Shown one piece after another: positions 1 to 6,095 of a stretch of 8,024 bases of DNA (its first letter is position 1; the number at the start of each line of letters is the position of its first letter). The translations under genes and the position numbers were made by a program. Source of the DNA: Methylococcaceae bacterium UBA1147 (lineage in GTDB: Bacteria > Pseudomonadota > Gammaproteobacteria > Methylococcales > UBA1147); the NCBI GenBank assembly GCA_002311315.1, contig DBZZ01000077.1, positions 376 through 8,399 of the forward strand, read 5' to 3'. The notes below the pieces were generated by a model. That model did no database searches, was not told where the DNA came from, and was given only the letters and a program-made list of their open reading frames with translations.

Positions 1-262
1 TTTACCCCACCAACTAGCTAATCCAACGCAGGCTCATCCAATCGCGCGAGGTCCGAAGATCCCCCGCTTTCCCCCGTAGGGCGTATGCGGTATTAGCTCG
101 AGTTTCCTCGAGTTGTCCCCCACGACTGGGCAGATTCCTACGCGTTACTCACCCGTCCGCCACTCGTCATCAGGGAGCAAGCTCCCCATGTTACCGTTCG
201 ACTTGCATGTGTTAGGCATGCCGCCAGCGTTCAATCTGAGCCATGATCAAACTCTTCAGTTT
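1..262 (-). rRNA. rrs: 16S ribosomal RNA, 5' part (cut by window edge)
   Basis: Read on the minus strand, the sequence from 262 downward starts AAACTGAAGAGTTTGATC and continues with the universal bacterial 16S 5' signature (the 27F primer region, then GAACGCTGGCGGCATGCC and ACATGCAAGTCGAACGG). The V1 hairpin GGGGAGCTTGCTCCC and the conserved GTGGCGGACGGGTGAGTAACGCGTAGG follow, and the window ends around E. coli position 260-265. The mature 5' end is set at 262 by alignment to the E. coli start AAATTGAAGAG. Sequence style is gammaproteobacterial. The rest of the gene, and any 23S/5S genes, lie outside the window. Open reading frames across this stretch are not genes. Confidence 0.97.
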
Positions 263-482
263 AATACATCGAAATTACATCTCCTGCCTGAATCCGGCAC
301 CACATGGCTTGCGCCATCCCGAACCCCGACAAGTTGTTTCTGGTTCGATTTCAGTTCTCTAAATGAATCTTCGAGATACTTCGGTCGAATATTTCTAGGT
401 CTTACCTAAATATCCAACACGAGTACCCACACAGATTATTTGGTCTCGTTGTTAAAGAGCCGCGGTTTGATCCGCATTGAAC
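263..482 (-). other. rRNA operon leader (5' external transcribed spacer)
   Basis: These roughly 220 bases lie between the inferred transcription start (about 482) and the mature 16S 5' end. They carry boxB/boxA antitermination signals near the promoter and then sequence expected to form the 5' half of the RNase III processing stem around 16S; its partner strand lies 3' of 16S outside the window. I see no protein gene and no convincing second (P2) promoter here. The boundary at the promoter end is inferred from the -10 position. Confidence 0.8.
426..476 (-). promoter_or_regulatory. rrn antitermination site: boxB hairpin, boxA, boxC-like
   Basis: In transcription order there is a small hairpin, GCGG-ATCAAA-CCGC (475 to 462), acting as boxB. 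Directly after it comes boxA, GCTCTTTAACA (460 to 450), identical to the core of the E. coli rrn boxA. About 16 bases later is TGTGTGGG (433 to 426), like the sequence after boxA in E. coli rrn leaders. In known systems boxA RNA is bound by NusB/NusE (S10), which with other Nus factors and SuhB lets RNA polymerase cross the untranslated rRNA genes without Rho termination. Motifs are seen directly; the function is taken from the E. coli rrn leader. Confidence 0.88.
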
Positions 483-488
483 CGACGT

Positions 489-516
489 ATTATAGGCCCT
501 AATCGATCCCTGTCAA
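489..516 (-). promoter_or_regulatory. sigma70 promoter of the rRNA operon
   Basis: On the minus strand the -35 box TTGACA (516 to 511) and the -10 box TATAAT (494 to 489) both match consensus perfectly. They are 16 bases apart, the short spacing typical of rrn promoters. The bases after the -10 box (ACGTCGG) form a GC-rich discriminator, the feature that makes rRNA promoters sensitive to ppGpp and DksA in E. coli. Transcription should start near 482, which fits boxB/boxA lying just downstream. Stringent and growth-rate control are inferred from these features. Confidence 0.93.
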
Positions 517-524
517 CCGCTGCC

Positions 525-540
525 GAGAATTATCTTTTCC
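525..540 (-). promoter_or_regulatory. UP-like element of the rrn promoter
   Basis: The stretch GGAAAAGATAATTCTC (minus strand) covers about -43 to -58 relative to the inferred start. This is exactly where the alpha subunit C-terminal domains of RNA polymerase contact AT-rich UP elements in rRNA promoters. It is only moderately close to the UP consensus, so the call rests mainly on position and base composition. Fis sites may lie further upstream, but I could not identify one. Confidence 0.5.
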
Positions 541-757
541 AGTGGTTCACACCGAATTCCCAGTCACCCGCCCAACCAGAAAATACAGACCCCACAACAA
601 CCGCTGATCGCTTCCTTCTGCATCCGATCCTGCTGCAAAAGCAGTACTCGGCCAAACTCAAACCCAGCAGAAACAAGGGGTCATGATTCGTTGGGGCAGT
701 GGCCGATGCGGTTCGATCGGAGAACCGGGTAACATAAGGACTGGTCGGCTGAATAGA
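541..757. other. gene-free spacer between ubiI and the rrn promoter
   Basis: No convincing gene, tRNA or repeat is visible here. Two small inverted repeats are present: CTGC-AAAA-GCAG at 633-644 and CGGTTC-GATCGGA-GAACCG at 709-727. The second lies about 30 bases past the ubiI stop but has no T run after it on the minus strand, so it does not look like an intrinsic terminator. The region probably holds upstream activator sites for the rrn promoter (inference from other rrn operons). Confidence 0.5.
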
Positions 758-1987
758 CTACCAACAGGCTTTTCCGTAAGCCAGGGCCGGCAGGTCTCCC
801 CGGAGGCCTATGGCGTACCGGTTGAAAAAATTCTTTAGCGGTCCGGTTTTATCGATGACATTCATGCCTATAGAGCGCAAATGGCCGAAGCCCTGCGGAA
901 AACGCACAAAAAATCGATCCAGCAAGTCCATGCTCATCATCATGGCCATGTTATCGCCCTTGCGCCAGCGCTCGTACCTACGAAGGGTGCTCGCCCCGGA
1001 AATGGGCCTACCGCTGGCCCGGGCCGCAACAACCAGTTCCGCCAGCGCCGCAGCATCCAGAATTCCCAGATTTGCGCCTTGGCCCGCGAGCGGATGCACA
1101 GTATGCGCAGAATCACCAACCAGTACCACCCGTTCACGAAAATAGTCCGGCGCGTACTGCAGCTTCAGTGGGAACGATGCCCGTTTCCCTGCCAACGCCA
1201 ACGAGCCTAGTAGTCCAGCACTGGCGTGCTCGAGTTCTTCGATAAACCGGCTTTCCGGCATTTCGAGATAACCCCGGGTCGTGTCCGTATCCGAGGTCCA
1301 TACGATCGACGACAGGTTTTTGCCCACGGGCAGGAAAGCCAACGGCCCTTGCGGCAGGAATCGCTGGTAAGCGGTTTCATTGTGAGATTCGCCGGTTTCG
1401 ACAGTGGCGACCAGTGCTGCCTGCCGATACCCCCAGCCCTTGACATTCATTCCGGCCATCGAACGCACGGCTGACTCGCCGCCATCCGCAGCAACCACCA
1501 GGCCGGCCAGAACAGAGTTGCCATCCTCCAGCGAAAGCGTGCAGCCATCTTCTGCCGATTCCAGGCCGGCCACCCTTGCCGGACACAGAAGACGCGCATC
1601 CGAGAGGTTCTCGAGAAAATCCCACAGTGCCGCCACGGAAACCCGGTTCTCCACGATATAGCCAAGAACGTCATGGCCGATATCTGCACCATCGAAGAAC
1701 AGCTGCCCTCCGAAATCGCCGTCCCAGACTTTCATGAATCGATAGGCCTCGGCCCGGCGGGCAGCAATGGACGGCCACACACCCAGCGTATCCAGTACCG
1801 TGCGGCTGGCCATGGTCAGGGCCGAAACCCGAAGGTCGGTCGTATTCTCGGACCATTCCCGCACTGGAGGGCGCCCTTCCAGCAGAACCGTTCGAATACC
1901 AGCGCGTGCCAGAATGCAGGCCAGTGTTGCGCCGACCATTCCGCCGCCGACGACAGCCACATCGCAAACCTCCGAGTGCCGGCTCAC
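758..1987 (-). CDS. ubiI: UbiI/VisC-type FAD-dependent ubiquinone ring hydroxylase
   Basis: This 409-residue protein belongs to the UbiH/UbiF/VisC/COQ6 family of class A flavoprotein monooxygenases, which hydroxylate the polyprenyl-phenol ring in aerobic ubiquinone synthesis. Visible motifs are the N-terminal dinucleotide-binding GGGMVG (14-19) with acidic E37 ending the second strand, DLRVSAL (51-57), ADGGESAVR (167-175) and the FAD-binding GDSAHTVHPLAGQGANLG (291-308). The stretch FMKVWDGDFGGQLFFD then LGYIVEN closely resembles E. coli VisC/UbiI, and position after pepP-ubiH is the same as in E. coli. The start is a GTG at 1987-1985 that overlaps the ubiH stop as GTGA, with GGAG nine bases upstream, so translation is probably coupled to ubiH. 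The family is certain; which ring position it hydroxylates (UbiI versus UbiF-like) is inferred from similarity and order. Confidence 0.85.
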   Translation of the reverse strand: MSRHSEVCDVAVVGGGMVGATLACILARAGIRTVLLEGRPPVREWSENTTDLRVSALTMASRTVLDTLGVWPSIAARRAEAYRFMKVWDGDFGGQLFFDGADIGHDVLGYIVENRVSVAALWDFLENLSDARLLCPARVAGLESAEDGCTLSLEDGNSVLAGLVVAADGGESAVRSMAGMNVKGWGYRQAALVATVETGESHNETAYQRFLPQGPLAFLPVGKNLSSIVWTSDTDTTRGYLEMPESRFIEELEHASAGLLGSLALAGKRASFPLKLQYAPDYFRERVVLVGDSAHTVHPLAGQGANLGILDAAALAELVVAARASGRPISGASTLRRYERWRKGDNMAMMMSMDLLDRFFVRFPQGFGHLRSIGMNVIDKTGPLKNFFNRYAIGLRGDLPALAYGKACW

Positions 1988-3198
1988 TCCGGCCTACTCC
2001 CGATTCTCGGCACCCGTCCACCAAGCCCCATCGCATGTCGTGTTAGCCAGTGTTTGGCCATGCTACAGTGGTCCAGGAACAACAGCCCAAGGCCTCTTGC
2101 ACCCACCGCCGGAAGCCAGTCGTTCGAAAAAACCCTGACCACCCCGTCGGTAAAGCGGATCACGGCCTCATGGTCGGTGCGCCGCGCTTCGGCATAGGCC
2201 TCGATCAGGCGCGGTGCTCCAGGATCACGACACTGGCCGGCATCATCAATGATCATTTCCGCGAGCAAGGCTATATCTCGAATACCCAGATTGAAGCCCT
2301 GCCCAGCAACCGGATGCAATTGGTGAGCCGCGTTACCTACCAGTACACTGCGCGGCCCGATCATGGTCTCGGCCCGAACCAGTTCAAGCGGGAACTGAAC
2401 CCGGACAGATTCCAGTTCAAGTTTCCCGAGCCGGAACCCGAAGGCATCCTGGAGTCGAGTCCGAAACTTCTGGTCATCCAGCGCCATGATCCGTTCCGCC
2501 TCTTCCGCCGCCTGCGTCCAGACCACCGAGCAACAGCCATCCACCATCGGCAGAACCGCCAAAGGCCCGGTTGAGGTAAAGCGTTCGAACGCCATGCCAA
2601 GAGGGTCTACTTCCGGCCTGATCACGGTAACGATTGCTGTTTGCCGGTAATCCCGGGTTTCCAACCCAATGTTCAGGAAACGCCGGACCGAAGACTGGAC
2701 CCCATCCGCTCCAACCAGCAGGCGGGTCACGGGAGTGAGGTCCTCCTCGCCCCGGCGTAGCGTCAGGCAGACACTCTCAGGGCCAGCACTGAAGCCCATC
2801 AGCCGGGCCGGACAGATCCGTTCAATTGGCGACGATTCAAGGATGTCCGAGATATGATCTTCCAGTCCCCCCGCCGTGATCACATAGCCAAGCGCATCGA
2901 CCCCTTCCTTCTCTGCCGAAAGACGGGCTTTGGCGAAATGACCCCGATCAGACACGTGAATGTCGCGGATGGCCGAGCTCTTTTCGGCCACCCCTTCCCA
3001 GATCCCCAGCGACCGCAGAAGGTTCACCGTGCCGTAGGACAGGGCCAGTGCACGCCTAGCGGCAGGAGAGGAGTGGCGCTGTTCGTCGGTAACGGCTTCA
3101 ACCACGGCAACGCTGTATCCGGTATCCTGCAAGGCCAGTGCGAGGCTTCCCCCGGAAAGTCCGCCACCGATGATGACGATGTCATAGTCGGAAGACAT
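1984..3198 (-). CDS. ubiH: 2-polyprenyl-6-methoxyphenol hydroxylase UbiH
   Basis: This 404-residue FAD-dependent monooxygenase works in aerobic ubiquinone synthesis, where E. coli UbiH converts 2-octaprenyl-6-methoxyphenol to the 1,4-benzoquinol. Motifs seen are GGGLSG (11-16) with E34 for the ADP ribose, GADGVQSSVR (163-172) and GNAAHQLHPVAGQGFNLGIRD (starting at 288), nearly the same as E. coli UbiH GNAAQTLHPIAGQGFNLGLRD. The GNAA form, rather than GDSA in the next gene, supports UbiH over UbiI/UbiF. Length matches the family. The ATG lies four bases after the pepP stop, with no strong Shine-Dalgarno sequence, which suggests coupling to pepP translation. The 3' end overlaps the ubiI start by four bases. 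Ubi hydroxylases act in a soluble or membrane-peripheral complex in E. coli; nothing here shows a membrane segment. Confidence 0.93.
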   Translation of the reverse strand: MSSDYDIVIIGGGLSGGSLALALQDTGYSVAVVEAVTDEQRHSSPAARRALALSYGTVNLLRSLGIWEGVAEKSSAIRDIHVSDRGHFAKARLSAEKEGVDALGYVITAGGLEDHISDILESSPIERICPARLMGFSAGPESVCLTLRRGEEDLTPVTRLLVGADGVQSSVRRFLNIGLETRDYRQTAIVTVIRPEVDPLGMAFERFTSTGPLAVLPMVDGCCSVVWTQAAEEAERIMALDDQKFRTRLQDAFGFRLGKLELESVRVQFPLELVRAETMIGPRSVLVGNAAHQLHPVAGQGFNLGIRDIALLAEMIIDDAGQCRDPGAPRLIEAYAEARRTDHEAVIRFTDGVVRVFSNDWLPAVGARGLGLLFLDHCSMAKHWLTRHAMGLGGRVPRIGSRPE

Positions 3199-3202
3199 TC
3201 GG

Positions 3203-4513
3203 TCAGGCCATCAGTTGTTCAATCTCGGAAACGGTCTTCGGCACATTGGCCGACAGCACCTCGCAACCGTCTTGCGTTACCAGGACATCATCCTCGATCC
3301 GGATACCGATTCCGCGCCATTTCTCGTCAACGTCCTGGCAATCGGCTGCAACGTAAAGGCCGGGTTCAACCGTCAGCACCATCCCGGGTTCGAGAAGCCT
3401 CCATTTGCCGTCCACTTTATAGTCTCCGACGTCGTGTACATCCATTCCCAGCCAGTGACCGGTACGGTGCATGTAGAATTTCTTGTAGGATTCGTTCTTG
3501 ATCAAGCTGGCTAGGCGTCCTTGAAGTAGCCCCAGTTCAATCAGCCCGCAGGTCAGTACTCGGACCGCCGCATTGTGGGGATCGTTCCAGTGATTGCCGG
3601 GACGCACTTGTTCGATGGCGGCCAACTGGGCGTCAAGAACGAGCTGGTACAGAGCCCGCTGGGCCTCGCTGAAACGTCCCGAGACCGGGAACGTACGGGT
3701 AATGTCCGCAGCGTAGTTCTGGTATTCCGCACCCGCATCGATCAGCAATAGGCTCCCTTCCTGCAACGGGTCCCGGTTTTCCGTGTAATGCAGGACACAG
3801 GCATTGCTCCCTCCCGCCACGATCGATGGATAAGCGGGAAAGCGCATTCCGTTGCTGGTGAATTCGTGCATCAATTCAGCTTCCACCTGGTATTCGTAAA
3901 GCCCCGGCCGAGTCGTCTGCATCGCCCGAACATGCGCCTTTGCAGAGACCTGGGCCGCCTTGCGCATGAGCTTCTGTTCGGCCGGACTCTTGTAAAGCCG
4001 CATCTCGTGAAGCAGATGCTCCAGCGAAACGAACTCCATAGGAGCGGACACCCCGTTCCTCACCTGATCTCGCAATTGCCTGACGTAATCCAGCAATTGC
4101 TGGTCCAGGTGATTGTCCCGGCCCATCGGATAGAAAACCTTCTCTCTGTTCTCCATCAGCCCGGGCAGAATATCGTCCACATCTTCAATGGGGAACGCAT
4201 CGTCGGCACCAAACTCTTCCCTGGCACCCTTCAGTCCGGCGTTGCGGCCGGTCCAAAGCGCCATCGTTTCATCCATTTCGCGACAGAACAGGATGTACTC
4301 CGCCGGCCGTCGACTAGGAACGAATACAGCCAGAGCGCCAGACTCCTCGAATCCGGTCAGGTAATAGAAGTCACTGTCCTGCCGGTAAGGGTACTCTATA
4401 TCCCTGTTCCGCTGGCTCACCGGCGCGCTGGCGATTACCGCAATATTGCCGGTTCCCACCATGCGAATGAATTCCTTGCGTCGCCGCCTGAATTCGCTTT
4501 TTGCTATCTTCAC
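3203..4513 (-). CDS. pepP: Xaa-Pro aminopeptidase (aminopeptidase P)
   Basis: This 436-residue M24B metallopeptidase removes the N-terminal residue from peptides whose second residue is proline. The N-terminal AMP_N domain (about 1-135) includes EYPYRQDSDFYYLTGFEE, close to E. coli PepP. The C-terminal pita-bread catalytic domain (about 175-430) keeps all five ligands of the two-manganese centre: D259 (LLIDAGAEY), D270 (ADITRTFP), H353 (TGHWLG), E383 (TVEPGLY) and E407 (GIRIEDD). No signal peptide is seen, so it is cytoplasmic. The start is a GTG (4513-4511); the resulting N-terminus MKIAKSEFRRRR lines up with E. coli MSEISRQEFQRRR, which supports it. It sits 50 bases after ygfB and four bases before ubiH, as the second gene of the operon. 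Confidence 0.96.
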   Translation of the reverse strand: MKIAKSEFRRRRKEFIRMVGTGNIAVIASAPVSQRNRDIEYPYRQDSDFYYLTGFEESGALAVFVPSRRPAEYILFCREMDETMALWTGRNAGLKGAREEFGADDAFPIEDVDDILPGLMENREKVFYPMGRDNHLDQQLLDYVRQLRDQVRNGVSAPMEFVSLEHLLHEMRLYKSPAEQKLMRKAAQVSAKAHVRAMQTTRPGLYEYQVEAELMHEFTSNGMRFPAYPSIVAGGSNACVLHYTENRDPLQEGSLLLIDAGAEYQNYAADITRTFPVSGRFSEAQRALYQLVLDAQLAAIEQVRPGNHWNDPHNAAVRVLTCGLIELGLLQGRLASLIKNESYKKFYMHRTGHWLGMDVHDVGDYKVDGKWRLLEPGMVLTVEPGLYVAADCQDVDEKWRGIGIRIEDDVLVTQDGCEVLSANVPKTVSEIEQLMA

Positions 4514-4563
4514 CTTAATTTGCCCGAGACTGGTTGAACCGTGATCCTGCCGATCGCAGGAAT

Positions 4564-5121
4564 TCAGTGGGGTTTTGATTGCGCAGATGAAGGCACCACC
4601 AGCAACTCGGTGCGGACCAGTTCCACACCGACCCGAACGTATTCGATCAGTTCCATCAGCGATGTTTCGTCATCTTCGGAATCGGAATCGGAATCCGAAT
4701 CGACCTGCGAGATCGCGATGAAGTCATTGATGATTTCCTTGCATTCACCGGGCCAAGACATTTCAACATCGGCACTGCCCAACCCATGCAGGAAACCCTC
4801 ACACCATTCGCTCAGCACGAAGACACGGTCGCTGATGCTAACATCGTCACAGGGCAGGCAAGGTGAAAACCCGAAACCGCCAGCGGCCATCAGGTCCCGA
4901 GTGTTGTCGAACAATGCGGCCAGGTGCTCTACTCCCTGAGCGTCAAACTCCCCAGTCAGGATTCGACTGCTGTTCAGCTCATTCTGCCAACAAAAGAAGC
5001 TGACCGACTGATCGACGCACAACATCCCGGTCATGATCCCGTGAGCTTCGGCAATCGAACACTCGGCGCCGCTATTTTCAATAATCAGCTGGTAATCGTC
5101 GTAGGATAAACCGGAGGTCAT
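4564..5121 (-). CDS. ygfB: YgfB/UPF0149 family protein
   Basis: This 185-residue acidic, probably all-helical protein matches the UPF0149 (YgfB/YecA) family. AEAHGIMTGMLC (24-35) corresponds to E. coli AEMHGLISGMIC, DVSISDRVFVLSEWCEGFLHGLG (93-115) to the conserved central block, and SLMELIEYVRVGVELVRTEL (154-173) to the C-terminal EEIIEYVRVA block. Its place before pepP-ubiH is conserved in E. coli and Pseudomonas. The molecular function is poorly known; P. aeruginosa YgfB has been linked to beta-lactam resistance through repression of ampDh3, and this should not be assumed here. Between the blocks is an Asp-Ser run (141-148) encoded by a tandem hexamer. It starts with ATG at 5121 after AAGGA, unusually close to the start codon, and is the first gene of the operon. 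Confidence 0.9.
   Translation of the reverse strand: MTSGLSYDDYQLIIENSGAECSIAEAHGIMTGMLCVDQSVSFFCWQNELNSSRILTGEFDAQGVEHLAALFDNTRDLMAAGGFGFSPCLPCDDVSISDRVFVLSEWCEGFLHGLGSADVEMSWPGECKEIINDFIAISQVDSDSDSDSEDDETSLMELIEYVRVGVELVRTELLVVPSSAQSKPH
4678..4701 (-). repeat. tandem hexamer (about 4 copies) inside ygfB
   Basis: On the coding (minus) strand, four in-frame copies of GATTCS (GATTCG, then three GATTCC) encode Asp-Ser four times (residues 141-148), followed by Glu-Asp-Asp-Glu. Because the unit is six bases, gain or loss of copies changes length by two residues without breaking the frame. Confidence 0.85.
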
Positions 5122-5153
5122 TTCCTTGCTAGACCTAGAAAAAATAATGCCTT

Positions 5154-5159
5154 ATTCTA
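5154..5159 (-). promoter_or_regulatory. possible -10 box for the ygfB-pepP-ubiH-ubiI operon
   Basis: TAGAAT (minus strand, 5159 to 5154) matches the sigma70 -10 consensus at five of six positions and would start transcription near 5147, giving a leader of about 26 bases. I see no good -35 box at 16-18 bases. The 87-base divergent region (5122-5208) must also hold the start signals of the plus-strand unit, but I could not assign a plus-strand promoter. Confidence 0.35.
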
Positions 5160-5208
5160 ACATCCGCAGACGGTCCATCGGAAACTGGTTCAATTCGGTC
5201 ATTCCCCA

Positions 5209-5427
5209 ATGAGTCAAGAGACGCTCCAGACACTGAAACAACTCGCAGAGAAGGTCGACCGGTTGGCAAGCCTTTGCGAACGACTGCAAATCGAAAATGA
5301 AGCCCTCAAGACAAAACAGCGGGAACTGGCCCGCGACCGCGCCCGACTCATAGAATGTAGCGCTCTGGTGAAAGGCCGGGTGGAATCCATGATCACAAGG
5401 CTCAAAACCCTGGGACAGGGAAATTGA
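5209..5427 (+). CDS. TIGR02449 family small coiled-coil protein (ZapB-like)
   Basis: This 72-residue protein is almost wholly a predicted coiled coil: leucine/isoleucine heptads run from about residue 5 to 48 (LQTLKQLAEKVDRLASLCERLQIENEAL). The C-terminal block VKGRVESMITRLKTL (54-68) is the signature of the TIGR02449 proteins found just before zapA in Pseudomonas and relatives. Such proteins are often annotated as ZapB-like division proteins because of the coiled coil and the position; direct evidence for that role is thin. The start is ATG at 5209 without a clear Shine-Dalgarno sequence. Its TGA stop overlaps the TTG start of zapA (TTGA), so the two are probably translated together, which fits a partner role at the FtsZ ring (inference). 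Confidence 0.85.
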   Translation: MSQETLQTLKQLAEKVDRLASLCERLQIENEALKTKQRELARDRARLIECSALVKGRVESMITRLKTLGQGN

Positions 5428-5732
5428 CCGATTCGACGGAAGCGGTCAGTATCCGGATACTCGGCAAGGAATACCGCATCGCCTGTTCGGGAAACGAACG
5501 CGATGAACTGCTCGAATCGGCCGGCTACCTTGACGAAAAGATGCGGGAAGCACGGGATGCAGCCCGGATCACGGGCAGTGAACGAATTGCCGTGATGGCA
5601 GCACTAAACATTACCCACGAACTGGTGCAAATGCGCAAATTGAAGGGCGGCGTTCCCGGCGACATCAACGAACAGCTGATCAGGATACAGTACCGCATTG
5701 ACACGGTACTGGACACGCAAGAAACCGACTGA
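5424..5732 (+). CDS. zapA: cell division protein ZapA
   Basis: This 102-residue protein is ZapA, which binds FtsZ and cross-links its filaments in the cytoplasmic division ring. The N-terminal beta domain has VSIRILGKEYRIAC (8-21), like E. coli VDIQIFGRSLRVNC. The helix after it carries NERDELLESAGYLDEKM (24-40). The conserved block ERIAVMAALNITHELVQ (53-69) matches E. coli EQLVFIAALNISYELAQ, and the C-terminal helix (82-98) should form the dimer/tetramer coiled coil. The start is a TTG at 5424, overlapping the upstream TGA by four bases, with AGGG three bases before it; this places the conserved N-terminal strand correctly. The 6S RNA gene follows about 95 bases later, the standard gammaproteobacterial arrangement. 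Confidence 0.95.
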   Translation: MTDSTEAVSIRILGKEYRIACSGNERDELLESAGYLDEKMREARDAARITGSERIAVMAALNITHELVQMRKLKGGVPGDINEQLIRIQYRIDTVLDTQETD

Positions 5733-5811
5733 CTACACCCCGGATGGTGCAAAAAATCTTTTCAATTGCTCGAAAATCAACTCCGGACTAAAAAAAACTT
5801 CCAAAGCGTTG

Positions 5812-5817
5812 TAGACT
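5812..5817 (+). promoter_or_regulatory. possible -10 box of the 6S RNA gene
   Basis: TAGACT matches the -10 consensus at four of six positions and lies 9-14 bases before the inferred 6S RNA 5' end, the right distance for a transcription start at about 5825-5828. No convincing -35 box is seen; the expected region is an A run (5790-5797). 6S RNA could also be processed from a longer zapA transcript. Confidence 0.4.
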
Positions 5818-5826
5818 GTCTGCGCG

Positions 5827-6009
5827 TGTCTCCTGCCTCGTACGAAACGTTCAGGGTTATTTCTTGAGCCTAATTATCAACCTCGGAGGCAATCGTCGGA
5901 TGATGGTGTGCATACCCACCCTTGGCGGGAAGCCTGATTCATCAACGACGCTTCCACCTGAACCAACTGGTTCAAGGGAAAACGTGCGTTACGGCGCTGG
6001 CGGGAGATG
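5827..6009 (+). ncRNA. ssrS: 6S RNA (SsrS)
   Basis: The roughly 183-base RNA mimics an open promoter and traps sigma70 RNA polymerase in stationary phase. The 5' strand TCTCCTGCC (5829-5837) pairs along its full length with GGCGGGAGA (5999-6007), one G-U pair, forming the closing stem. A second helix pairs CGTACG (5839-5844) with CGTGCG (5983-5988). The 3' side of the central bubble has the conserved small hairpin GAACC-AACT-GGTTC, within CCACCTGAACCAACTGGTTCAAGGG, nearly identical to E. coli CACCTTGAACCAAGGGTTCAAGGG. Position right after zapA is the conserved location. Ends are set from pairing and may be off by a few bases. The reading frame 5864-6064 across it is not a gene. Confidence 0.92.
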
Positions 6010-6017
6010 CCAGCCCA

Positions 6018-6038
6018 GGACCTTCCTGCGGAAGGCCC
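6018..6038 (+). terminator. hairpin after 6S RNA, possible weak terminator
   Basis: CCTTCC-TGC-GGAAGG (6021-6035) is a perfect six-pair stem that can be lengthened by two G-C pairs past an A-C mismatch (6018-6038). The bases after it (ATCCTTGTCCTTTC) are pyrimidine-rich but lack a real T run, so termination would be weak at best. It could equally be a processing or stability hairpin between 6S RNA and the downstream EVE gene. Confidence 0.4.
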
Positions 6039-6095
6039 ATCCTTGTCCTTTCGTCCAACGGTGAAACAGCAATCACCTGATCCCGGTCAGTACCA

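Noticed and set aside
113..409. 98-codon plus-strand frame over the 16S 5' end and leader
   Set aside because: It is the reverse complement of 16S rRNA, a common source of false protein calls.
477..686. 69-codon plus-strand frame at the rrn promoter
   Set aside because: It spans the rrn promoter and spacer on the opposite strand, and has no family resemblance.
709..727. CGGTTC/GAACCG hairpin after ubiI as an intrinsic terminator
   Set aside because: No T run follows it on the minus strand and the loop is seven bases; kept only as an inverted repeat in the spacer.
758..3198. Recent tandem duplication of the two flavin hydroxylase genes
   Set aside because: The two proteins share family motifs but differ throughout (GDSAH versus GNAAH, different middle regions), and the ubiH-ubiI pair is ancestral in gammaproteobacteria.
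2854..3501. 215-codon plus-strand frame across ubiH and the end of pepP
   Set aside because: Antisense to two well-supported genes and rich in Arg/Pro/Ser as expected for a shadow frame.
3788..4537. Long 249-codon open frame on the plus strand
   Set aside because: It lies fully antisense to pepP, which has all five metal ligands and full length; the plus-strand translation shows no recognisable domain.
5864..6064. 66-codon plus-strand frame between zapA and the EVE gene
   Set aside because: It overlaps the 6S RNA, whose conserved sequence and pairing explain the region; the protein has no recognisable features.
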